From an uncultured Bacteroides sp. (GTDB lineage: Bacteria > Bacteroidota > Bacteroidia > Bacteroidales > Bacteroidaceae): 50,989 bases of DNA. Made by a program: the position numbers and the translations under genes. The notes below the pieces were generated by a model that was not told where the DNA came from, ran no database searches, and saw only the letters and a list, made by a program, of their open reading frames with translations. The stretch covers positions 1-50,989 of the forward strand of contig NZ_CAJLKP010000043.1 in NCBI RefSeq assembly GCF_905207245.1, written 5' to 3'. Of the stretch, positions 9,340-18,474 are shown in pieces (position 1 is the stretch's first letter; the number at the start of each line of letters is the position of its first letter).

Positions 9340-10556
9340 GAAGAGTTGTCATCACAGGAATGGGAATCTACTCGTGCATCGGTAAAAACCTGGACGAGGT
9401 AACCGACTCCTTATACAATGGAAAATCAGGGATTGGCATTGATCCTGAACGAAAAAAAATGGGATATTTATCCTCATTGACAGGCCTGTTGGAACGCCCT
9501 GAGCTCAAAAAACTACTGGACAGGCGGAAACGTCTCTGTCTGCCCGAACAGGGTGAATATGCATATATGGCAACAGTAGAAGCATTCAGAAACGCTGGTA
9601 TAGATGAGGCATTTCTGGAAGCAAACGAGGTAGGAGTTCTTTTTGGAAATGACAGCAGTACTGCACCCATTATCAATGCGGTAGATATTATACGGGAAAA
9701 GAAAAATACGGTTCTGGTAGGTTCCGGTTCTATCTTCCAGTCCATGAACTCGACTGTATCCATGAACCTGTCAGTCATATTCAAGCTCAGAGGGGTAAAC
9801 TTCACCATCTCCGGTGCCTGTGCAAGCGGATCACACGCCATTGGCATGGGATACTTGCTCATCAAATCGGGATTGCAGGATTGCATATTATGCGGAGGTG
9901 CGCAAGAAGTGAATCCTTTCTCCGTAGGTAGTTTTGATGGGCTAAGTGCCTTCTCTACCCGGGAGGCCGAACCACAAAAAGCATCCAGACCTTTTGATAA
10001 AAACAGGGACGGACTCGTGCCCAGTGGTGGTGGTGCCAGTCTGGTTCTGGAAAGTTATGAATCGGCAGTGAAACGTGGGGCTCCCATATTGGCAGAGATT
10101 ATCGGTTATGGTTTCTCTTCAAACGGAGAGCATATATCCGTGCCCAATATAGACGGTCCGAGGCGTTCATTGGAAATGGCTATCAAAGATGCAGGAATTG
10201 CATTGGATGAAATTAAATATATCAATGCACATGCAACATCCACTCCGATAGGGGATTTGAATGAGGCAAAAGCCATATCAGAGGTATTTGAGGGGCACCG
10301 CCCATACGTGACTTCTACGAAGTCCATGACCGGTCACGAAATGTGGATGGCAGGCGCCAGTGAAGTTATCTACTCTACTTTAATGATGCAGAACAATTTC
10401 ATTGCCCCCAACCTGAATTTCGAGGAGCCGGATGAAGCATCGTCCCTGCTAAAAATCCCTGCCCTACGAGTAAATACTGAATTTGATACCTTCCTGTCGA
10501 ACTCCTTTGGATTCGGCGGAACAAATTCTACATTAATTATAAAAAAAGTAAAGTAA
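9336..10556 (+). CDS. 3-oxoacyl-ACP synthase, FabF/FabB-like (KS1)
   Basis: Ketosynthase of 406 residues with a complete Cys-His-His triad: Cys162 in SGACASGS, His299 in NAHATSTP and His334 in MTGHEMWMAGA. The C-terminal motif SFGFGGTN is intact. It should perform decarboxylative Claisen condensation of malonyl-ACP onto an acyl-ACP. The stretch after the second His (EMWMAGA) differs from the usual LGAAG type, which may reflect substrate choice. It lies upstream of the first ACP gene. Either primer condensation or chain extension is possible. Confidence 0.93.
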   Translation: MRRVVITGMGIYSCIGKNLDEVTDSLYNGKSGIGIDPERKKMGYLSSLTGLLERPELKKLLDRRKRLCLPEQGEYAYMATVEAFRNAGIDEAFLEANEVGVLFGNDSSTAPIINAVDIIREKKNTVLVGSGSIFQSMNSTVSMNLSVIFKLRGVNFTISGACASGSHAIGMGYLLIKSGLQDCILCGGAQEVNPFSVGSFDGLSAFSTREAEPQKASRPFDKNRDGLVPSGGGASLVLESYESAVKRGAPILAEIIGYGFSSNGEHISVPNIDGPRRSLEMAIKDAGIALDEIKYINAHATSTPIGDLNEAKAISEVFEGHRPYVTSTKSMTGHEMWMAGASEVIYSTLMMQNNFIAPNLNFEEPDEASSLLKIPALRVNTEFDTFLSNSFGFGGTNSTLIIKKVK

Positions 10557-10563
10557 TATAAGT

Positions 10564-10821
10564 ATGACCAACGAAGAAATCATTGAAAAGATAAGAGAAA
10601 CCTTATCAGAAGAATTTGAAGTAGATATCGATCTTATCCAGTCTGATGCTCCGCTCATGCAAACATTGGAGTTAGACAGCCTGGACCTGGTAGATATGGT
10701 AGTGTTGATTGAGAAGAACTTCGGTTTCAATGTTACCGGGCAGGACTTTGTGGGAATCAAAACATTCCAAGACTTCTATAATCTCGTCATCACCCGTATG
10801 GCAGAGAATAAAAACGAATAA
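10564..10821 (+). CDS. Acyl carrier protein (ACP1)
   Basis: Acidic four-helix carrier protein of 85 residues. Ser39 in the LDSLDLVDM motif is the expected phosphopantetheine attachment site. Length and sequence are typical of type II fatty acid/polyketide ACPs. It sits 7 bases after KS1 and 5 bases before the LpxL-like acyltransferase, so it may hold the chain for elongation or for acyl transfer. No phosphopantetheinyl transferase lies in the window, so activation must come from elsewhere. Confidence 0.93.
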   Translation: MTNEEIIEKIRETLSEEFEVDIDLIQSDAPLMQTLELDSLDLVDMVVLIEKNFGFNVTGQDFVGIKTFQDFYNLVITRMAENKNE

Positions 10822-10826
10822 GTAAG

Positions 10827-11711
10827 ATGTGGAAAGGTAAAACCCGTGGCGGTGTATCCGGATACCTGTTTTTCATTTATATGATCAGGTATCTCGGGGT
10901 TAAGGTCGCTTATGGTTTTCTGACTCTGATTGTTCTTTATTTCATTCCATTTGCTCCGAAAGCAACAAAGAGTATCTGGCAATACTCCCGCCGCATATTG
11001 AAACGAAACCGTATGCGCTCGGTGGGATTATTGCTGACTAACTATTACCGTCTGGGACAGATACTCATTGATAAAGTAGCTATCGGAAATGGGATGGTCG
11101 GTAAGTATCATTTCAAATTTAACCACTATCAGGAATTTCTGAATGTATTGGATGGCAACCAAGGAGTAATTATGATTGGCGCCCACGTTGGAAATTGGGA
11201 GATAGGAACTCCCTTTTTCAATGATTACAGCAAGAAAATGAACGTAGTGATGTACGATGCCGAACACCAGAAAATTAAAGAAATACTGAAGAAAAACGGT
11301 CAGCAGCAACCCTACAAGATAATACCGGTCAATGAAGACAACCTTGCCCACATATTCAAAATCACAGAAGCACTGGACAATAAAGAGTATGTTTGCTTCC
11401 AGGGAGACCGTTATCTGAATGCAGACAAACTGCTGACGTGTACATTCATGGGACAGGAAGCATCTTTCCCAATCGGCCCCTTCCTGCTGGCAACGCGGAT
11501 GAAAGTTCCGGTAGTTTTCTATTTTGCCATGAGAGAGGCAAAGCAAACCTACCATTTCCACTTTGTATTGGCGGAGAAAGTGTCCGGTTCAAGAGAAAAG
11601 AGAGCTGAACAGTTATTGCTGGAACAATATGTGAGTGCCCTGGAAAAAATAATAAGCCAATATCCCGAACAATGGTTCAACTACTACCCCTTCTGGAAAT
11701 TGCCTGAATAA
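10827..11711 (+). CDS. LpxL/HtrB-like lysophospholipid acyltransferase
   Basis: LPLAT-fold acyltransferase of 294 residues. GAHVGNWE (about 112-119) carries the HxxxxE catalytic motif of the LpxL/HtrB group, and QGDRYLN (about 191) fits the second conserved block. A hydrophobic segment near 22-45 could anchor it at the inner membrane. In aryl-polyene clusters this family is thought to attach the acyl chain to a lipid-like carrier; it could instead acylate lipid A-type acceptors. The acceptor cannot be told from sequence. Confidence 0.85.
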   Translation: MWKGKTRGGVSGYLFFIYMIRYLGVKVAYGFLTLIVLYFIPFAPKATKSIWQYSRRILKRNRMRSVGLLLTNYYRLGQILIDKVAIGNGMVGKYHFKFNHYQEFLNVLDGNQGVIMIGAHVGNWEIGTPFFNDYSKKMNVVMYDAEHQKIKEILKKNGQQQPYKIIPVNEDNLAHIFKITEALDNKEYVCFQGDRYLNADKLLTCTFMGQEASFPIGPFLLATRMKVPVVFYFAMREAKQTYHFHFVLAEKVSGSREKRAEQLLLEQYVSALEKIISQYPEQWFNYYPFWKLPE

Positions 11712-11726
11712 AATAAAATCAATAGA

Positions 11727-12812
11727 ATGAAACTATTCCCTTCATTACAAAAGAGATATACCAAAGAGCGGTTCACCGCTGTGCAGGCGCAACGCCTGGC
11801 ACAGGAAATAGCCTTTGGGCCCATTGTGTTTCAGGTTTCACGCCTGATGCTGAAATTCGGCATTTTCCGTTTGCTTTCCGATAACCGGAAAGGCATGTCA
11901 TTGGAACAGATAAGTCAGGCCACCGGATTATCACCATATGCAGCACAAGTTCTACTGGAAGCCTCACTCACAATTGGCACTGTATTGGTGAAAGAAGACC
12001 AATATGTACTGGCAAAAGCAGGCTGGTTCCTGTTGAACGATGAAATGGCACGGGTGAATATGGACTTCAATCAGGATGTGAATTACAAAGGTCTGTTTCA
12101 TTTGGAAGAAGCGTTGGTCAACGGTCGTCCGGCAGGTTTGAAAGAATTAGGAGATTGGCCTACCATTTATGAAGGGTTGTCCGCTTTGCCCGAACAAGTA
12201 CAGAAAAGCTGGTTTGGATTCGACCATTTTTATTCAGACAATTCGTTCGACCAGGCACTCGAAATTGTATTCAGCCACTCTCCCCGAACTCTGCTCGATG
12301 TAGGAGGAAACACCGGAAGATGGGCTACCAAATGCGTACAGTACAATAAGGAGGTGAAAGTTACCATCATGGACCTGCCCCAACAGTTGGAAATGATGAA
12401 GCAGAAAACGGAAAATACACCCGGTCATGAACGCATTCATGGACACGGTGCAAACCTCCTCGACAAGAATGTACCTTTCCCGAAAGGATTTGATGCCATT
12501 TGGATGAGTCAATTTTTGGATTGCTTTTCCGAGAAAGAAGTCAAGAGTATTCTGTCTCGTGCCGCCCGGTCAATGTCTACAGATGGACGACTTTATATTA
12601 TGGAGACTTTCTGGGACCGGCAAAAGTTTGAGACAGCCGCATATTGCCTGACACAAATCAGCATCTACTTTACTGCCATGGCAAACGGTAACAGTAAGAT
12701 GTACCATTCGGATGATATGGCACGATGCGTCCATGAAGCCGGTCTGAAAATAGAAGAAATATATGATAACCTAGGATTAGGTCATAGTATCGTAAAATGT
12801 AAGTTGAAATGA
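11727..12812 (+). CDS. SAM-dependent methyltransferase (plant-type OMT fold)
   Basis: Methyltransferase of 361 residues. The N-terminal half contains a winged-helix dimerisation region (SLEQISQATGLSPYAAQVLL near 53-72). The Rossmann SAM site LLDVGGNTGRWA lies near 190-201, followed by IMDLPQQ (about 215). The usual plant-OMT His-Asp catalytic pair region is replaced by SQFLDCFSEKE, so the acceptor atom is uncertain. Methylation of the aromatic head (O- or C-) is the likely role, since methylated aryl heads are known in aryl polyenes. It overlaps the dehydratase gene by 4 bases. Confidence 0.82.
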   Translation: MKLFPSLQKRYTKERFTAVQAQRLAQEIAFGPIVFQVSRLMLKFGIFRLLSDNRKGMSLEQISQATGLSPYAAQVLLEASLTIGTVLVKEDQYVLAKAGWFLLNDEMARVNMDFNQDVNYKGLFHLEEALVNGRPAGLKELGDWPTIYEGLSALPEQVQKSWFGFDHFYSDNSFDQALEIVFSHSPRTLLDVGGNTGRWATKCVQYNKEVKVTIMDLPQQLEMMKQKTENTPGHERIHGHGANLLDKNVPFPKGFDAIWMSQFLDCFSEKEVKSILSRAARSMSTDGRLYIMETFWDRQKFETAAYCLTQISIYFTAMANGNSKMYHSDDMARCVHEAGLKIEEIYDNLGLGHSIVKCKLK

Positions 12813-13243
12813 GAAAAGCTAACATCATACACGGTAAAGGAATCCTGAACCTGATACCACAACGACCTCCAATCGTCATGGTAGACTCATTTTGCGGCAT
12901 AGAAGGCAATTGTTCTTATTCAGCGTTGACAATCACCGCTGAAAATATCTTTTGCCTAGGAAATGAACTACAAGAATCCGGCATTATCGAACATATCGCC
13001 CAATCGGCAGCAGCCAGAATAGGATATCTCTATTTACAAAAAAATGAACCGGTGCCATTAGGTTTTATTGGTTCGGTAGATAAGCTGACCCTTCACCGTT
13101 TACCCAAAGTCGGGCAGGAACTATATACTGAAATTACGATTATTCAGGAGGTATTCGACATCACCCTGATATCTGCTTGCGTAAGCGCTGCAGAAGAAAT
13201 GATTGCAGAATGCCGGATGAAAATATTTTTAGATAAGAAATGA
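12809..13243 (+). CDS. Hotdog-fold 3-hydroxyacyl-ACP dehydratase-like (DH1)
   Basis: FabZ-like hotdog protein of 144 residues. PQRPPIVMVD (about 17-26) matches the FabZ start and SGIIEHIAQSAAAR (about 59-72) matches the central helix with its catalytic Glu. The GHFP segment that carries the catalytic His in FabZ is replaced by NIFCLGNE, so the His is missing at its normal place. It may need a partner subunit; DH2 at 19635 has the opposite defect. It should remove water from 3-hydroxyacyl-ACP to make the conjugated double bonds. Coupled to both neighbours by ATGA overlaps. Confidence 0.8.
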   Translation: MRKANIIHGKGILNLIPQRPPIVMVDSFCGIEGNCSYSALTITAENIFCLGNELQESGIIEHIAQSAAARIGYLYLQKNEPVPLGFIGSVDKLTLHRLPKVGQELYTEITIIQEVFDITLISACVSAAEEMIAECRMKIFLDKK

Positions 13244-13683
13244 GGCAGAAAACAAATCTACATACGGCAGCACTCACAGACCGCACCACCGTGAAGATAC
13301 GATTCAGCGAAATAGACTCCATGCAAATCGTATGGCATGGTGAATATGTACGCTATTTTGAAGATGGCAGGGAATCTTTCGGTAAACGCTACGGCTTAGG
13401 ATATATGGATATCTACGACGAAGGCTACATGGTGCCCATTGTTGACTTGAACTGCCAGTTTAAACAACCGTTATCGTTCGGTGAAGAAGTAATCATCGAA
13501 ACCCGGTATATCTCTTGTGAAGCTGCAAAGATCAAATTCGAATATGTGCTATATCGGGCTACTAATAATAATATTGTTGCTACCGGCAGCACAACTCAGG
13601 TTTTCCTGAATAAGGACAGAGAGTTAGAGTTAGTAACCCCGGCTTTTTATCAGGCTTGGAAGAAGAAATGGAACATCCTATAA
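13240..13683 (+). CDS. 4HBT-family acyl thioesterase (YbgC-like)
   Basis: Hotdog thioesterase of 147 residues. The N-terminal motif IRFSEIDSMQIVWHGEYVRY keeps the catalytic Asp of the 4-hydroxybenzoyl-CoA thioesterase/YbgC type and the following His and Tyr. It could release the finished polyene acid or clear misprimed ACPs. It overlaps DH1 by 4 bases, and the next ketosynthase begins inside its 3' end. Confidence 0.85.
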   Translation: MRQKTNLHTAALTDRTTVKIRFSEIDSMQIVWHGEYVRYFEDGRESFGKRYGLGYMDIYDEGYMVPIVDLNCQFKQPLSFGEEVIIETRYISCEAAKIKFEYVLYRATNNNIVATGSTTQVFLNKDRELELVTPAFYQAWKKKWNIL

Positions 13684-15392
13684 GTGTATATATCACGGCA
13701 GATGCCCTTATCAGTTCTTTGGGTTCAAATACTCAGGAGAATATAGAGGCAATCTGGAAGTACCGGAGCGGAATCACGATGCATGAAGCAGGAGTTATAT
13801 CTGATAACCCGATATTGGCTGCTACTATTAATACGGATATTTGGAATATTGCAAAGGGTCTGGATGCTTATACACGCTTGGAACAGTTATTCATACTTGC
13901 TATTCAAGATATTCTTTCTCATTCCGGCATCAGTCTGGCAGATAAAAATTGCGGCCTCATCCTCTCCACCACAAAAGGCAATATCAATCTATTAAGCAAG
14001 CATTCCGATGAACCTGACATTAAAGCCTACCTATGGGAAATGGGAAGAAGAATAGGTGACTATTTTCAGGCCAGCGACCGGATTGAGGTTATCTCCAATG
14101 CCTGCATATCAGGAATATCTGCCCTAATTGTAGCCAAACGATGGATAGAGACCGGAAGATACCAGAAAGTCATAGTAGCAGGTGGAGACATCCTCTCCCG
14201 CTTCATCACCAGCGGATTTCTCTCTTTCAGATCCATCAGTTCACAGATATGCCGCCCTTACGATGCCCGGAGAGATGGACTTAATCTGGGAGAGGCTTGT
14301 GGTGCTATCTTATTGAGTTCAGAAGGGAAAGATACGGACATCATACTTTCCGGAGGAGCCATCAGCAATGATGCCAACCACATTTCCGGTCCATCGCGCA
14401 CAGGAGACGGATTGTATTTTGCCATCCGCCAGGCTATGGAGGAAGCATCAATCACCGCCAGAGACGTCAGTTTCATTAATACACATGGCACCGCTACTGT
14501 TTATAATGACGAGATGGAATCCAAAGCCATTCATTTAGCCGGATTGGAGATGGTACCGGTCAATAGCATGAAATCCTATTTCGGCCACACCTTGGGAGCG
14601 TCGGGAATAATAGAGTCTATTATCTGTATTCACGAATTAAAAGAGAAAATGTTATTCGGCACGTTAGGCTATGAAGAAGCAGGTGTCAGTATGCCTGTCA
14701 TAATTCAAGCCAAGCATCAGGAAATACCAATGAAGCATTGCATTAAAACAGCATCCGGTTTTGGAGGTTGTAATGCGGCGATTGTATTAACAATTCCCGA
14801 ATATCAACAACAACCTCAAAAAGAACAGGCATCAGTAACCGTCCACACCACTGCAACTGTTTCCATTGAAAACGCCAACTTATACATGAATGGGAAAAGC
14901 ATTTTTTCATCATCTTCCCCTGACTTTGCGCAATTTATCCGCGAAGCATACAAAAACATAGGCGGAAGTAGCATGAAATTCTACAAAATGGACGACCTTT
15001 GCAAATTAGGATACACCGCTGCCGAATACTTACTGAAAGGGAAAAACTTCCAACCGGAAGAAATAGGCATACTGCTGGTAAATTCCGCATCTTCACTCGA
15101 TACGGACATTCATCATCAGACTATCATCAATCAGGAAGGCGACCATGCGGCCAGTCCTACAGTTTTTGTATATACGCTACCAAACGTTGTAGCCGGTGAA
15201 ATATGCATTCGCCATAAAATACAAGGAGAAAATACTTTCTTCATAGAAAAAGAGTTCGATGCGGACAAGTTGGAAGAATACGCACGAATGATAATGAAGA
15301 AAGGAAAATTGAAAGCGTGTATCACTGGTTGGTGTAACCTTTTGATGGGAAAATATAAAGCTGATTTTAAATTAATTGAAGTACAATATTGA
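13668..15392 (+). CDS. Ketosynthase fused to a truncated KS-like domain (KS2)
   Basis: 574 residues from ATG 13668; an in-frame TTG at 13656 is less likely. The first 385 residues or so form a ketosynthase with Cys146 (NACISG), His273 (NTHGTA) and His307 (FGHTLGASG), so it looks active. About 190 extra residues follow a Gln/Pro-rich linker (YQQQPQKEQ). That tail contains PTVFVYTLPNVVAGEICIR and a later MIMKKGKLKACITGW, which align by eye with the N-terminal half of the chain-length-factor-like protein at 16841 and lack a nucleophilic Cys at the normal place. Ordinary FabF proteins are about 410 residues. The tail may dock a KS partner. Confidence 0.86.
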   Translation: MEHPISVYITADALISSLGSNTQENIEAIWKYRSGITMHEAGVISDNPILAATINTDIWNIAKGLDAYTRLEQLFILAIQDILSHSGISLADKNCGLILSTTKGNINLLSKHSDEPDIKAYLWEMGRRIGDYFQASDRIEVISNACISGISALIVAKRWIETGRYQKVIVAGGDILSRFITSGFLSFRSISSQICRPYDARRDGLNLGEACGAILLSSEGKDTDIILSGGAISNDANHISGPSRTGDGLYFAIRQAMEEASITARDVSFINTHGTATVYNDEMESKAIHLAGLEMVPVNSMKSYFGHTLGASGIIESIICIHELKEKMLFGTLGYEEAGVSMPVIIQAKHQEIPMKHCIKTASGFGGCNAAIVLTIPEYQQQPQKEQASVTVHTTATVSIENANLYMNGKSIFSSSSPDFAQFIREAYKNIGGSSMKFYKMDDLCKLGYTAAEYLLKGKNFQPEEIGILLVNSASSLDTDIHHQTIINQEGDHAASPTVFVYTLPNVVAGEICIRHKIQGENTFFIEKEFDADKLEEYARMIMKKGKLKACITGWCNLLMGKYKADFKLIEVQY

Positions 15393-15393
15393 T

Positions 15394-15651
15394 ATGGAAG
15401 AATTAATAGAAAAACTAAAAAAAGAGCTTATAGAAGAACTGAATCTTGAAGAAATCACTCCGGAGGATATTAATCCCGATGAACCTCTGTTTGGTGACGG
15501 CGGTTTAGGGCTTGACTCCATTGATGCCCTCGAAATCATTCTTATTTTAGAACGTAATTACGGAATCAAAATAAAGAATCCTGCAGAAGGGAAACAGATA
15601 TTCTACTCGATACGCACATTAGCGAACTATATCTCTGAGAATCAAAAGTAA
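15394..15651 (+). CDS. Acyl carrier protein (ACP2)
   Basis: Carrier protein of 85 residues from ATG 15394, which starts 1 base after KS2; an upstream TTG (15376) lies inside KS2 and is less likely. Ser42 in GLGLDSIDALE is the phosphopantetheine site. The long acidic N-terminal helix differs from ACP1, so the two carriers may serve different steps (priming versus extension). Its stop codon shares one base with the next start (TAATG). Confidence 0.92.
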   Translation: MEELIEKLKKELIEELNLEEITPEDINPDEPLFGDGGLGLDSIDALEIILILERNYGIKIKNPAEGKQIFYSIRTLANYISENQK

Positions 15652-16835
15652 TGAAGATATACGTAACCGGTTTAGGCGTTGTTTCCGGCATAGGACTGGG
15701 GGTTGAAGAGAATATCACTTCACTCAGAAAGCATCAGCATGGCATGGGAAAAGTCACTCTTTTTCCCACAAAGTTAGATGTACCCGTATCAGAAGTGAAA
15801 TACAGTAATGAAGAATTAAAACGGTTACTCTCTTTAAATACACAAAAAACATTCTCACGGACAGCTTTGCTGGGTATGTTGGCAGCAAGAGAAGCCATAA
15901 ATGATGCCCAACTGGATACGACCTCTATGCGTACCGGGCTTATCTCTTCTACCTCAATAGGAGGCATGGACTTGAGTGAACACTTCTACGCTTCATTCAA
16001 AAAAGACAATAAAAAAGGACGATTGCGGGAAGTCATCTCTCACGACTGCGGTGCAAGCACTGAAATGATAGCGGATTATCTGAACGTAAACGACTTTGTG
16101 ACGACTATAAGCACAGCTTGTTCGTCAACTGCCAATGCCATCATGCTGGGAGCCCGTATGATTAAGAATGACCTGCTGGATGCCGCCATCGTAGGAGGTA
16201 CAGATGCTTTATGCAAGTTCACCCTCAATGGTTTTAATTCACTCATGATTCTAGACAAGGAGCATTGCCGTCCTTTTGACGAATCACGCGCAGGTCTCAA
16301 TTTAGGAGAAGGGGCCGGATACCTTGTTCTTCAATCAGAAAAGTCGCTTCGAAAAGAGGCATATTGCCTGTTAAGCGGATATTCTAATGTGAATGAAGCT
16401 TTTCATCAGACCGGCAGTTCTCCCGAAGGAAACGGGCCTTTCTGGTCTATGCAGGAAGCCATAGCGAAAAGTAACATTCCGCAGGAGGAGATTGATTATA
16501 TCAATGTACATGGTACAGGAACACCAAACAATGACCTCTCAGAGGGTCTTGCCATTCGACGGATTTTTGGTGATAAAATTCCACCATTCAGCTCCGTCAA
16601 AGCGTTCATTGGCCACACATTAGGTGCTTCGGAAGGCATTGAAGCCGTTTACTCAGTTCTCTCGGTGCGTTATGGTTTTATCTACCCTAGCCTGAATTTC
16701 GAGACCCCCACAGAAGAGACCGGGCTGATACCCGAAACCTCCTTTCGTGAAGGGGTGCCTATCCGTAACGTATTATCAAATTCATTCGGGTTCGGTGGAA
16801 ATAATTCATCGTTACTGTTTTCCACATTAAAATAA
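15651..16835 (+). CDS. Ketosynthase of KS:CLF type (KS3)
   Basis: Ketosynthase of 394 residues with Cys157 (STACSSTA), His287 (NVHGTGTP) and His322 (FIGHTLGAS), all intact, and the C-terminal SFGFGGNNS. It is followed after 5 bases by a degenerate KS-like gene, the order expected for a ketosynthase with its chain-length factor. It is therefore the best candidate for the iterative polyene-extending enzyme. Confidence 0.92.
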   Translation: MKIYVTGLGVVSGIGLGVEENITSLRKHQHGMGKVTLFPTKLDVPVSEVKYSNEELKRLLSLNTQKTFSRTALLGMLAAREAINDAQLDTTSMRTGLISSTSIGGMDLSEHFYASFKKDNKKGRLREVISHDCGASTEMIADYLNVNDFVTTISTACSSTANAIMLGARMIKNDLLDAAIVGGTDALCKFTLNGFNSLMILDKEHCRPFDESRAGLNLGEGAGYLVLQSEKSLRKEAYCLLSGYSNVNEAFHQTGSSPEGNGPFWSMQEAIAKSNIPQEEIDYINVHGTGTPNNDLSEGLAIRRIFGDKIPPFSSVKAFIGHTLGASEGIEAVYSVLSVRYGFIYPSLNFETPTEETGLIPETSFREGVPIRNVLSNSFGFGGNNSSLLFSTLK

Positions 16836-16840
16836 AAACG

Positions 16841-17797
16841 ATGCAACCTGTTTATATCAACCATATTGCCTCTATTCATGCGGATGCAGTTTCTAAAAAA
16901 CATTCTTATTTATCTGCCAATGAACCGGATTATAAGAGTATTATCACCAATGCCGCACTCAGAAGACGCATGAGCCACATTATTAAGATGGGGGTTGCTT
17001 GCGGTTTGGAATGTATCAATGCCCTGCCTTCCGGAAAAGTAGATGCAATCATCACAGCTACCGGACTGGGATGTCTGGCAGATACAGAGAAGTTTCTGAA
17101 TACAATTATTGAAAACAAGGAACAACTACTGAATCCAACGCCGTTTATCCAGTCGACCTTCAATACCATCGGAGGTCAAATTGCATTGCTTTGCCAGATA
17201 CATGCTTATAACATGACATATGTACACCGAGGATTAAGCTTCGAAAGCGCACTATTGGATGGCATGATGAGAATCCGGGAAGGCGACGAAAATGTTTTGG
17301 TAGGTGCAATTGATGAGATTACACCTAACAGCTATATCATACAACAACGGTTGGGACTGCTAAGAGACATACAGGCAGGCGAAGGTGCCCAATTCTTTCT
17401 GTTGGGAAAAGAAATCACCCAATCCACTTTGGCAGAATTGATTGGTGTATCTACCTTTATCCATGCACACTCCACACAGGAAATAGCTAAAAGAATTCAT
17501 CGCTTCCTGCAAAACAATCAATTAAGTCCCGAACAAATAAGTTGGTTCGTCACCGGTAAAAACGGAAACAAAAATGAAGATGCCATATATACTGCTTTAG
17601 AAAACGACCTGTTTTCCAAAGCAAAATGCATTACCTTTAAAGATGAATGTGGTGAATACCCTACAGCTTCTTCTTTTGCTGTATGGAAAGTGGCTAAAGC
17701 CCTTGGAAAAAGCCAGAGTTCAGGACAAATAGCCTTGATATACAATCACCACCATTCCATTAATCATTCACTTATTCTAATCCGGAAAAGACAATGA
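16841..17797 (+). CDS. Chain-length-factor-like, KS-fold protein without catalytic Cys
   Basis: 318 residues of thiolase/ketosynthase fold resembling the Ketoacyl-synt_2 N-terminal type. Motifs include ITATGLGCLADTEKFL, TPFIQSTFNTIGGQIALL and a helix (ESALLDGMMRI) that aligns with the active-site helix of KS3; the nucleophilic Cys is replaced (RGLSF). It is shorter than a normal KS and its C-terminal half is poorly conserved. A heterodimer with KS3, setting chain length, is inferred from the order and the lost Cys. It overlaps the deacetylase gene by 4 bases. Confidence 0.8.
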   Translation: MQPVYINHIASIHADAVSKKHSYLSANEPDYKSIITNAALRRRMSHIIKMGVACGLECINALPSGKVDAIITATGLGCLADTEKFLNTIIENKEQLLNPTPFIQSTFNTIGGQIALLCQIHAYNMTYVHRGLSFESALLDGMMRIREGDENVLVGAIDEITPNSYIIQQRLGLLRDIQAGEGAQFFLLGKEITQSTLAELIGVSTFIHAHSTQEIAKRIHRFLQNNQLSPEQISWFVTGKNGNKNEDAIYTALENDLFSKAKCITFKDECGEYPTASSFAVWKVAKALGKSQSSGQIALIYNHHHSINHSLILIRKRQ

Positions 17798-18462
17798 TAA
17801 TAGAAGGTCTAATTATATTAATAGTCATTTTCCTCGTCTATGCCTCTTGCAGTATCCGCTCCAACATCTATCTCAAGGTGTTTTGCAAGAAACAGACAGA
17901 AGAGAAAATTGTAGCCATCACTTTTGACGACGGACCGGACCCGATACAGACCCTTAAAGTATTGCAGGTTCTCAAAGAACAGCAAATTCCCGCTTGCTTC
18001 TTCTGTATCGGTCATAAAGTGAAGGGCAATGAATCATTGATACGGCAAATAATTGATGATGGGCACCTGATTGGCAATCATTCTTTTACCCATACCAATC
18101 ATTTTCCCTTATATAGTCTGTCACGAATGAAAAAAGACCTGCAAGCTTGCCAGTCTGCATTAGAACAAGTAACTTCGCAGAAAATCAAATTATTTCGTCC
18201 GCCATTCGGAGTCACGAATCCTACGATAGCAAAAGCTGTACGCATATTAGGATATACTCCCATTGGCTGGAATATCAGAACATTTGATACACAGCATCCC
18301 TCCAAAGAGAAGGTTTTGCAGCGCATTCAAAACAAGTTGCGACCCGGTTCCATCATCCTCTTACACGACCGGATGCCAGATAGTGACCTGTTATTAAAAG
18401 AGATACTTAACTTAATTAAAGAACAAGGATATACAGTTGTCCGCTTGGACAAGATGCTATAA
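17794..18462 (+). CDS. Membrane-anchored NodB-type polysaccharide deacetylase
   Basis: Protein of 222 residues: an N-terminal membrane segment (about 3-22), then the NodB domain. TFDDGPD (about 44-50) carries the catalytic Asp and metal Asp, NHSFTHTNH (about 97-105) gives the metal His pair, and RPPFG (about 135) and LLHDR (about 189) complete the motifs. All metal ligands look present. Such enzymes remove N- or O-acetyl groups from sugars at the envelope. In a polyene operon this hints at a sugar-containing carrier or head group, consistent with the glycosyltransferase at 20009. Confidence 0.88.
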   Translation: MIIEGLIILIVIFLVYASCSIRSNIYLKVFCKKQTEEKIVAITFDDGPDPIQTLKVLQVLKEQQIPACFFCIGHKVKGNESLIRQIIDDGHLIGNHSFTHTNHFPLYSLSRMKKDLQACQSALEQVTSQKIKLFRPPFGVTNPTIAKAVRILGYTPIGWNIRTFDTQHPSKEKVLQRIQNKLRPGSIILLHDRMPDSDLLLKEILNLIKEQGYTVVRLDKML

Positions 18463-18474
18463 TCAGAAACCATT

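Noticed and set aside
13656..13668. TTG start for KS2
   Set aside because: The ATG at 13668 begins right at the conserved ketosynthase N-terminus; the TTG adds four residues (MEEE) with no family match.
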